Positions 1-4,639 of a DNA stretch of 9,454 bases are shown here, piece by piece (position 1 is the first letter of the stretch; each line of letters begins with the position of its first letter). A model generated the notes under the pieces. The model did no database searches, had not been told where the DNA came from, and saw only the letters and a list, made by a program, of their open reading frames with translations. The translations under genes were made by a program, and so were the position numbers. Source of the stretch: Clostridia bacterium (GTDB lineage Bacteria > Bacillota > Clostridia > Oscillospirales > CAG-272); contig JAFTNI010000060.1 of assembly GCA_017451975.1 (NCBI GenBank), positions 1 through 9,454 on the forward strand, in the 5' to 3' direction.

Positions 1-19
1 CCGCGAAGCGGTGAGAGGG
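1..19 (+). repeat. End of a dispersed two-hairpin intergenic repeat, cut by the window edge
   Basis: The first bases form a small hairpin (CCGC-GAA-GCGG) followed by TGAGAGGG. This matches in layout the outer half of the repeat at 68-112 read on the opposite strand, and the outer half of the copy at 4438-4482. The rest of the unit would lie before the window. The call rests on shape and partial identity only, so it is tentative. Confidence 0.35.
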
Positions 20-67
20 CAAGCGCCAGAATATATGTTTTTGATATAATTTGGGCTTTTACCGCAT

Positions 68-112
68 CCCTCTCCGTCACCTGACGGTGCCACCTCTCCC
101 AAAGTGAGAGGC
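68..112 (-). repeat. Dispersed two-hairpin intergenic repeat
   Basis: Two adjacent hairpins are visible: CCGTCA-CC-TGACGG at 74-87, and CCTCTC pairing with GAGAGG at 93-111. Read on the minus strand, the order is GCCTCTC hairpin, GGTGGCACC, then the second hairpin and GAGAGG. The unit at 4438-4482 has the same order on the plus strand. Such short non-coding repeats are common between genes in gut Clostridia. I recognise the general type but cannot name a curated family. Confidence 0.5.
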
Positions 113-137
113 TCAAATTACTTTTTTCGACAGTCTG

Positions 138-169
138 AAAAAACTCACGGTTTTCACCGTGAGTTTTTT
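138..169 (-). terminator. Terminator of the feo operon
   Basis: A perfect 14-bp stem (138-151 with 156-169) closes a four-base loop. The lower part of the stem is A/T, which gives a T-run on the minus strand after the GC part. It begins six bases beyond the stop of the Cys-rich gene at 175 and so ends the feo transcript. By symmetry it would also work in the other direction. Confidence 0.85.
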
Positions 170-174
170 TGCGT

Positions 175-366
175 TTATTTTTCTGTTTCTGTGGGCTTGC
201 AGTGGCCGCACGAGGAGCAGCCGCCAGAGCAGGAGCCGGAGCAAGTTTTGCTGTCGGGGCAACCTATGCATTTCTGGCCGCTTTTTTTGGCTTTTATTAT
301 ATACGCCACCGCGCCGCCTATTATAAGCGCGATAGCGGCTATTGCGATGATGTTTTCTATAGTCAT
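175..366 (-). CDS. FeoB-associated Cys-rich membrane protein
   Basis: A 63-residue protein with one N-terminal membrane segment (about residues 5-25, rich in Ile and Ala), then a short Lys-containing stretch and a cysteine cluster. The cluster holds seven Cys (33, 36, 42, 46, 50, 53, 56) in 24 residues and a His at 55. This layout is typical of the small FeoB-associated Cys-rich proteins found next to feoB in Firmicutes; they are thought to help FeoB, perhaps as an iron-binding or FeoC-like partner, but the role is not settled. The gene starts 24 bases after the feoB stop and has only a weak CAGGG ribosome site, so it is probably translated from the feo transcript at modest level. The terminator follows directly. 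The family call is firm; any metal binding is inferred from the cysteines. Confidence 0.9.
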   Translation of the reverse strand: MTIENIIAIAAIALIIGGAVAYIIKAKKSGQKCIGCPDSKTCSGSCSGGCSSCGHCKPTETEK

Positions 367-390
367 AATTTTAAACCCTGATTTTAAACA

Positions 391-2454
391 TTAAGCGTTT
401 GTTTTCGCTTTGGAAGAGCCTCCAAGAGAATGTTCTTCCTTAAGCTGTTTTTCTTTTCTGATGATAAGTACGGTAAGAATAACCGCTACGAGAGCAACGA
501 ATACCCAGCCGAGCACAGGCATCCAGATAGAGCCGAAGTTGCGCGTTGTGAAGAGCGTACCGAAGAAGAACACGAGGAAGCCGAGCGTGTAACCAACAGC
601 AAACTGAAGACCGATGCCCGCCCAGAGCCATTTTTTGCTCTTCATTTCGGAGTTCATAGCACCGATTGCCGCGAAGCAAGGAGGAGAAAAGAGGTTGAAC
701 ATGAGGTAAGCGAGAGCCGCAACCTTTGTGATAGCCATAATGCCCGCAACCTCTGCGCCTGCGCCCTCCATCATTTCGAGCGCATCTGTGTCGATAAGGT
801 TTTCAAGGCCTACAAAGCAAACTGCGAGCGTACCGACAACGTTTTCTTTAGCAATGAAGCCCGTGATAGCTGCCGCAGCAAGCTGCCAAGCAACAACGCC
901 CACGATAGGAGCGAAGAAGTATGCAAAAGGTGTCGCGATAGTAGCGAGGATAGACTGGCTTGCATCTTCCGTGGGCTGGAAGTTCCAGCCGAAGCTCTGC
1001 ATAAGCTGAACTACGAAGTTGCAAACGAGAATGATAGTACCCGCTTTTACGATATAAGACCAACCGCGCTGGCACATGGAAAGAGCCGCTTTTTTGAAGC
1101 TGGGGGCCTTATATTCGGGAAGCTCCATAATGAAGAAGGATTTTTTTGCCTTATGGCCTGTGAGCTTGTTAACAAGAAGTGCGCAAATAAGAATAATAAC
1201 AATACCGGCAAAGTACATGAGCGTACCAACCCACTCTGCGTTATCGAAGAATGCGCCTGCAAAGAGTGCGATAACGGGGAGCTTCGCGCCGCAAGGCATG
1301 AAGGGGGCAAGCATAGCCGTTGCTCTGCGTTCGCGTTCGTTTCTGATAGTACGGCAAGCCATAACGCCGGGGATAGCGCAGCCCGTGCCGATTACGAAGG
1401 GGATAACGGATTTACCGGAAAGACCAACCTTTTTGAAGATAGGGTCAAGAACTACCGTTGCGCGAGCCATGTAGCCGCAATCTTCAAGAAGGGCAATGAG
1501 GAAGTACATTACCATTACAAGGGGGAGGAAGCCTACAACAGCGCCTACACCGCCGATGATACCGTCAACGAGAATAGACTGAAGCAAGGGGTGCGCGTTT
1601 TCAAGCAAGCCGCCAACCCACTCGCCGAACATATCGATGAGCGTTACGAGACCGGGGATAACCTGATCGCCTGTTTCTTCATTTACATAACCCTCTGCAA
1701 TAAAAGGGCCAACCCATGCCTGAGATATCTGGAACACGAGGAACATTACAACCGCGAAAATCGGAATACCGAGCCATTTGTTCGTGAGAACCTCGTCTAT
1801 CTTGTCCTGTGTGTTCTTTTCGTTTGTGTGCACCTTACGGGTTTCAACTGCATCTACAATGCCGTTTACAAACTCATATCTTTTTCTGTCTGCCGCTTCA
1901 ACCGTCGCTTTGTCCGTAAGGTCTATATCGCCCTGAACGTAGGGGGCAACCTGACCCTTGCCTATCTGAGCAACTGCCGCCGCAACAACCCTTTCAAGAC
2001 CCTTTGCGGAAGTGGAAATCGTATCTACAACGGGGCAGCCGAGCTTTTCTGCCAGCACTTGCGTATCGATCTTCGTTTCCTTTTTCTTGTTTACGTCCGC
2101 TTTGTTGAGCGCAACTACAACGGGAATGCCTAGCTCCAGAAGCTGTGTCGTGAAGAAAAGGCTGCGGCTAAGGTTCGTAGCGTCAACGATATTGATAATA
2201 ACGTCGGGCTTTTCGTTCTTAACATAGGAACTTGTTACACTTTCCTCAGACGTGAAGGGCGACATGGAGTATGCGCCGGGAAGGTCTACTGCAATAAGCG
2301 TTTCTTCGCCTTTGTAGAAGCTTTTTTTAATGGGGTGTTCTTTCTTTTCAACGGTAACACCCGCCCAGTTGCCGACTTTTTCGTTTCTGCCGGTGAGAGC
2401 GTTGTACATGGTGGTTTTACCGCTGTTGGGGTTACCCGTAAGGGCGATTCTCAT
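391..2454 (-). CDS. feoB: Ferrous iron transport protein B
   Basis: A 687-residue inner-membrane Fe(II) transporter with a cytoplasmic GTPase domain. The N-terminus carries the G1 loop GNPNSGKTT (7-15), G3 DLPG (57-60), G4 NKAD (117-120) and a G5-like SAKG near 148. A helical GDI-like region follows, then the polytopic part from about residue 225. The first gate segment contains the conserved stretch with CGYMARA, GTGCAIPG and the MPCGAKLP motif, which includes the conserved pore cysteines. A second gate and several more membrane helices follow, and the tail is short and charged. There is no fused FeoA domain, consistent with a separate feoA. The start is fixed by a strong GAGGAGGAAA site eight or nine bases upstream. 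It lies between feoA and the Cys-rich gene, and a DtxR-like palindrome precedes it at 2527-2540. The length is near the usual size for clostridial FeoB. Confidence 0.98.
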   Translation of the reverse strand: MRIALTGNPNSGKTTMYNALTGRNEKVGNWAGVTVEKKEHPIKKSFYKGEETLIAVDLPGAYSMSPFTSEESVTSSYVKNEKPDVIINIVDATNLSRSLFFTTQLLELGIPVVVALNKADVNKKKETKIDTQVLAEKLGCPVVDTISTSAKGLERVVAAAVAQIGKGQVAPYVQGDIDLTDKATVEAADRKRYEFVNGIVDAVETRKVHTNEKNTQDKIDEVLTNKWLGIPIFAVVMFLVFQISQAWVGPFIAEGYVNEETGDQVIPGLVTLIDMFGEWVGGLLENAHPLLQSILVDGIIGGVGAVVGFLPLVMVMYFLIALLEDCGYMARATVVLDPIFKKVGLSGKSVIPFVIGTGCAIPGVMACRTIRNERERRATAMLAPFMPCGAKLPVIALFAGAFFDNAEWVGTLMYFAGIVIILICALLVNKLTGHKAKKSFFIMELPEYKAPSFKKAALSMCQRGWSYIVKAGTIILVCNFVVQLMQSFGWNFQPTEDASQSILATIATPFAYFFAPIVGVVAWQLAAAAITGFIAKENVVGTLAVCFVGLENLIDTDALEMMEGAGAEVAGIMAITKVAALAYLMFNLFSPPCFAAIGAMNSEMKSKKWLWAGIGLQFAVGYTLGFLVFFFGTLFTTRNFGSIWMPVLGWVFVALVAVILTVLIIRKEKQLKEEHSLGGSSKAKTNA

Positions 2455-2526
2455 CTTGATTTCCTCCTCGATGAAATTAAAATTTATTTTGTTATAAAAC
2501 AGCTTTCCTTGCTGTTATATACTTAG

Positions 2527-2540
2527 TTAGGGTGTGCTAA
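2527..2540. promoter_or_regulatory. DtxR-like operator in front of feoB
   Basis: TTAGGGTGTGCTAA has matching TTAG and CTAA ends, and the arms extend to AGTTAG/CTAACT at 2525-2542. It matches the palindrome upstream of feoA (2816-2829) at 11 of 14 positions. DtxR-type iron repressors (IdeR, MntR and relatives) bind sites with TTAG/CTAA arms. A weak TATAAC -10-like element at 2514-2519 on the minus strand lies next to it, but I see no good -35, so a separate feoB promoter here is only a possibility. Confidence 0.55.
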
Positions 2541-2552
2541 CTCGCATCCAAA

Positions 2553-2574
2553 AAAAATAGCAAAAGCTATTTTT
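2553..2574 (-). terminator. Terminator-like hairpin between feoA and feoB
   Basis: AAAAATAGC (2553-2561) pairs with GCTATTTTT (2566-2574) around an AAAA loop, and on the minus strand a long T-run follows. It touches the feoA stop codon. The stem has few GC pairs, so it is likely a partial terminator that lowers feoB transcription from the feoA promoter rather than stopping it fully. That would fit a second control site in front of feoB. Confidence 0.6.
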
Positions 2575-2795
2575 TATTCTTTTACAATGATTGCTTCGGC
2601 AAGCTCGCGGTCAATGCTGTATCTGCCGTCTTTAATAGAAACGGTGCAGCTTCTCTTCTTGCGGGCAATAACGGTTATGGGCTCGCCGCTGTAGCAGCCC
2701 AAAGAGAACAAGAATGCATCAAGCTCCTCGTCGTCTGTTTCGATGCGCTCAATAATGTATTCTTTTCCTTCTATAGCTTTTGTCAAATCCATCAT
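2574..2795 (-). CDS. feoA: Ferrous iron transport protein A
   Basis: A 73-residue soluble protein with the small SH3-like FeoA fold, the cytoplasmic partner of the FeoB transporter. The conserved core LFSLGCYSGEPITVI (about residues 29-43) matches the family pattern of Leu-x-x-Leu-Gly, a turn with Gly, then a beta strand. It is followed by a basic strand ending in Arg-Lys-Lys and a final strand with ELAEAIIV. Length is normal for the family. Two ATG codons stand in tandem; the first (2793-2795) has GGGAG eight bases upstream and is preferred. It is the first gene of the locus, with its own promoter at 2842-2870 and a DtxR-like site in the leader. FeoB lies 119 bases downstream, beyond a terminator-like hairpin. 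Confidence 0.93.
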   Translation of the reverse strand: MMDLTKAIEGKEYIIERIETDDEELDAFLFSLGCYSGEPITVIARKKRSCTVSIKDGRYSIDRELAEAIIVKE

Positions 2796-2815
2796 TTAAT
2801 CATCTCCCAAAATAA

Positions 2816-2829
2816 TTAGCATTTGCTAA
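2816..2829. promoter_or_regulatory. DtxR-like operator of feoA
   Basis: TTAGCATTTGCTAA is a palindrome with perfect six-base arms (TTAGCA/TGCTAA) around TT. It lies a few bases downstream of the transcript start predicted from the promoter at 2842-2870, where a bound repressor would block initiation or early elongation. TTAG/CTAA-arm palindromes are typical of DtxR-family iron or manganese repressors. No regulator gene is in the window, so the identity of the protein is inferred from the site and the target gene. Confidence 0.7.
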
Positions 2830-2841
2830 CCGTACATTAGA

Positions 2842-2870
2842 AGTGTATCACGCCGCGTGGCATTTGTCAA
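2842..2870 (-). promoter_or_regulatory. feoA promoter (sigma-A type)
   Basis: On the minus strand a perfect -35 TTGACA (2865-2870) is followed after exactly 17 bases by TACACT (2842-2847) as -10. Upstream lie A- and T-tracts (about 2871-2915) that could act as an UP element. The predicted start is near 2835, giving a leader of about 40 bases that contains the DtxR-like site. The spacer holds a GC-rich palindrome (2849-2859) reported separately. Confidence 0.75.
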
Positions 2871-2957
2871 TAGTTTTTTAACAATTTTTCAAAATTTTTG
2901 TAAAATTCCGAAGTAATCTTCATTAATATGCGTATTTATCGGTTCAGCGCATAAAGC

Positions 2958-2986
2958 AAAAATCTCCCCTTTTCGGGGAGATTTTT
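2958..2986 (-). terminator. Terminator of the NahK-like kinase gene
   Basis: A 12-bp stem, AAAAATCTCCCC (2958-2969) with GGGGAGATTTTT (2975-2986), and a five-base loop. It stands 14 bases past the kinase stop codon, with T-rich flanks on the minus strand. It separates the kinase from the feoA promoter. Confidence 0.88.
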
Positions 2987-2999
2987 CATTTTCATTCTA

Positions 3000-4112
3000 T
3001 TAAAATACCATTCCCGCAACCTCGGAAATAACCTTGTTCATTTCGCCCATACGGTCGTACATCTCCTCTGCGAGCTTGAGCTGGCAGCGCGCGCGCACAA
3101 GGTTGTGGCCGCGGTAGAGCGTTTTGAAGTATTGGTCGCCCGTTATGTAGTCGTCGAGGAAGCGCACGGCAACCTCTACCGTCATAACGAAAGCACCGAG
3201 CGCCATCGTTTTGATTTCAATGGGCGTGAGGTACTGCTTGAGCTCGGGAATAAAGCCCTCTGCGAAAGCGCGGAAACGGTCTATATCAAGGCTTACCTTG
3301 GAAAGGTCTGCTTCGTCCTCTGCCGCCGTGTTTGCCGCAAAGCGTATGGCATCGCCGAAGTCGTGCGCCACAAGGCCGGGCATAACCGTGTCGAGGTCGA
3401 TAACGGTTTTCGCTTCGCCCGTGTCTTTATCGAAAAGCACGTTGTTTATCTTCGTGTCGTTGTGCGTTACGCGTATGGGCATTTCCTGGGAGTCTATAAG
3501 CTCGTTGAAGCGCACGGCAAGGGGTTTGAGCTTCTTAATGCGCGCAAGCTCCTCCTGCACCTCATCTGCTCTGCCGCAGGGGTCCTCGTTTGCGTGGCGC
3601 ATAAGCACGGCAATACGGCTTCTTGTATTATGGAAATTGGGTATAGTTTCGTAAAGCTCCGTCGCATCGAAATCGGAAAGCATAACCTGGAAATTGCCGA
3701 AAGCCTTGCCCGCGGAGCGAAGCTTATCGAGGTCGTCGCAAACATTGATGGTTATGGAGTTGGGCACGTATTCGGAAATTCGCCAGAAGCCCTGGTTGTC
3801 AACAAGGTAGTTTTTGCCGTTTTCGCAGTGTGCGAAGTGCATTACATTATCGCGGCTTTTGCCCTCTGCCTCGAGCTTTTCGGAAATGTGGCCCGTAATT
3901 TTTTCAATATTGCTCATAATCTGCTTCGGGTTTTTGAAAACGTAGATATTAAGCTTCTGAAAAACGTATCTGTGCTCGCTTCCCTCGTTTTCCATAACAA
4001 CGTCGTAGGAAGCGTTTATATTTCCGTGGTTTATAACTTTTACGTCTTTGATTGTGCCGGGCAAGCAAAAAAGCGCCGCAAGCTCGGCAAGTTTCTCGTT
4101 AACAGTGTTCAT
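3000..4112 (-). CDS. APH-fold phosphotransferase, N-acetylhexosamine 1-kinase-like
   Basis: A 370-residue cytoplasmic protein of the aminoglycoside phosphotransferase/choline kinase fold. Visible motifs are an N-terminal nucleotide loop HGNINASY (29-36), FQKLN with the likely ATP-binding Lys (51-55), the catalytic loop HNDTKINN (217-224) and the metal-binding VIDLDTVMPG (237-246). The wording of these motifs is closest to NahK/LnpB, which phosphorylates GlcNAc or GalNAc at C1 in the lacto-N-biose pathway; related proteins are often labelled phosphotransferase or mucin desulfatase. The start is the ATG at 4110-4112, with GAAAGGG nine bases upstream. A TTG six codons earlier is in frame but would overlap that ribosome site. 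The gene is alone, with its own promoter and terminator. No phosphorylase, epimerase or sugar transporter lies nearby, so the exact substrate is unknown. Confidence 0.82.
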   Translation of the reverse strand: MNTVNEKLAELAALFCLPGTIKDVKVINHGNINASYDVVMENEGSEHRYVFQKLNIYVFKNPKQIMSNIEKITGHISEKLEAEGKSRDNVMHFAHCENGKNYLVDNQGFWRISEYVPNSITINVCDDLDKLRSAGKAFGNFQVMLSDFDATELYETIPNFHNTRSRIAVLMRHANEDPCGRADEVQEELARIKKLKPLAVRFNELIDSQEMPIRVTHNDTKINNVLFDKDTGEAKTVIDLDTVMPGLVAHDFGDAIRFAANTAAEDEADLSKVSLDIDRFRAFAEGFIPELKQYLTPIEIKTMALGAFVMTVEVAVRFLDDYITGDQYFKTLYRGHNLVRARCQLKLAEEMYDRMGEMNKVISEVAGMVF

Positions 4113-4121
4113 CGCAAAGTA

Positions 4122-4128
4122 CCCTTTC
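4122..4128 (-). promoter_or_regulatory. Ribosome binding site deciding the kinase start
   Basis: GAAAGGG on the minus strand lies nine bases before the ATG at 4110-4112. It overlaps the alternative in-frame TTG at 4128-4130, for which no comparable site is seen. This favours the 370-residue form of the kinase. Confidence 0.65.
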
Positions 4129-4204
4129 AAAAAAGATTTGTATATTATATGACTTCAAATTTTAAAATATCGCTATATCGAAACCAATGCGAATACTTTT
4201 ATTT

Positions 4205-4233
4205 ATTATATCACAAATTCCCTCTTTTGTCTA
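4205..4233 (-). promoter_or_regulatory. Promoter of the kinase gene
   Basis: On the minus strand TAGACA (4228-4233) is followed after 17 bases by a perfect TATAAT (4205-4210), which is preceded by TGA, giving an extended -10. The start would be near 4198 and the leader about 86 bases. A second TATAAT at 4144-4149 lacks a recognisable -35. The -35 hexamer sits in the loop of the inverted repeat at 4214-4244. Confidence 0.7.
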
Positions 4234-4244
4234 GAGGGAATTTG
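4214..4244. promoter_or_regulatory. Putative operator: perfect 11-bp inverted repeat around the kinase -35
   Basis: CAAATTCCCTC (4214-4224) and GAGGGAATTTG (4234-4244) are perfect reverse complements separated by nine bases, and those nine bases contain the -35 hexamer. A dimeric regulator bound here would cover the promoter. Neither side has a T-run suited to a terminator. The regulator is not in the window and the site matches no motif I can name. Confidence 0.55.
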
Positions 4245-4297
4245 CCATTATTCACGGCAAAAGCATTTACTTTTGCCCTGCGTGGCAATAATGCAAA
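4242..4297. repeat. Imperfect inverted repeat with TTGCC/GGCAA half-sites
   Basis: Two short hairpins lie side by side: TTGCC/GGCAA at 4242-4260 and again at 4273-4288. They can also pair with each other as a longer imperfect inverted repeat (CATTATT with AATAATG, GGCAAAAG with CTTTTGCC). This region lies upstream of the kinase promoter. It may be a regulator site or a degenerate insertion relic; I cannot tell which. Confidence 0.35.
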
Positions 4298-4306
4298 ATA
4301 AATATC

Positions 4307-4323
4307 CCCCCGTAAAACGGGGG
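4307..4323. terminator. GC-rich terminator-like hairpin in the 4131-4639 gap
   Basis: CCCCCG (4307-4312) pairs with CGGGGG (4318-4323) around TAAAA, with A/T-rich flanks on both sides. No gene ends close to it in either direction: the serine hydrolase ends 317 bases away beyond its own terminator. It could be a backup terminator or part of the hairpin cluster here. Confidence 0.45.
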
Positions 4324-4335
4324 TATTTCATTTTC

Positions 4336-4427
4336 GGGCATAGCCCTATACGCTACTGGCTACGCACAAGTGCGTTTTAGGTTGGCCTGCCAGCCACGCA
4401 ATTGCTACTTGCTACCCGTAAACGGGT
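4336..4427. repeat. Gene-free hairpin block with 52-bp-spaced direct repeat
   Basis: GCTACTGGCTAC (4352-4363) recurs as GCTACTTGCTAC (4404-4415), 11 of 12 bases alike. Each copy is followed at once by a small hairpin: ACGCAC-AA-GTGCGT (4362-4375) and ACCCG-TAAA-CGGGT (4414-4427). Further hairpins are GGGC/GCCC (4336-4346) and GGTTGG/CCAGCC (4380-4395). No reading frame or tRNA shape is convincing here. It looks like a dispersed non-coding repeat unit or a structured RNA relic. Confidence 0.4.
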
Positions 4428-4437
4428 TGCGTAAAAA

Positions 4438-4482
4438 GCCTTCCTCCGGGAGGAAGGGGGACCGCTTGCGGTGGAAGGAGCC
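4438..4482 (+). repeat. Dispersed two-hairpin intergenic repeat
   Basis: The order is GCC, a hairpin CTTCCTCCGGGAGGAAG, a G-run, then CCGC-TT-GCGG and TGGAAGGAGCC. This is the same two-hairpin plan as the repeat at 68-112, in the opposite orientation, with different stem sequences that still pair. Preserved pairing despite sequence change suggests that the structure, not the exact bases, is kept. Confidence 0.5.
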
Positions 4483-4550
4483 TTTGACACAAGGACATTC
4501 TGCCCTGACTTTTTATTTGTTTTCTGCTTATCGCCAATAGCCTTTATTGA

Positions 4551-4571
4551 ACCACGCGACTATCGCGTGGT
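4551..4571. repeat. Perfect 9-bp hairpin
   Basis: ACCACGCGA (4551-4559) and TCGCGTGGT (4563-4571) form a stem with a three-base loop. A short T-run follows on the plus strand and an A/T-rich stretch lies on the other side. It lies just past the serine hydrolase terminator and may be a second terminator. Confidence 0.45.
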
Positions 4572-4582
4572 TTTCGTTATAC

Positions 4583-4618
4583 AAAAAAGGCTTCCCATTT
4601 TCGTGGGAAGCCTTTTTT
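4583..4618 (-). terminator. Terminator of the serine hydrolase gene
   Basis: A perfect 15-bp stem (4583-4597 with 4604-4618) closes a six-base loop. Its lower six pairs are A/T, so each strand ends in a T-run. It lies about 20 bases past the stop codon at 4640. It is the strongest terminator in the window. Confidence 0.9.
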
Positions 4619-4639
4619 ACGCCATAAACCAAAGCGACA

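Noticed and set aside
430..2133. Long plus-strand open frame (567 codons) opposite feoB
   Set aside because: It lies wholly antisense to a certain feoB gene, has no ribosome site, and its product has no domain or sensible composition (many Arg, Cys and Asn). It arises from the codon bias of feoB.
4113..4130. TTG start adding six residues to the kinase
   Set aside because: The TTG overlaps the GAAAGGG ribosome site that suits the ATG at 4110-4112, and the extra residues lie outside the conserved fold.
3105..4301. Plus-strand open frame (398 codons) opposite the kinase
   Set aside because: Antisense shadow of the kinase gene, with no recognisable motif and no ribosome site; it also runs across the kinase promoter.
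4330..4440. A tRNA or riboswitch in the hairpin block
   Set aside because: No cloverleaf or T-loop sequence is present, and no gene follows closely on either strand that a riboswitch could control.
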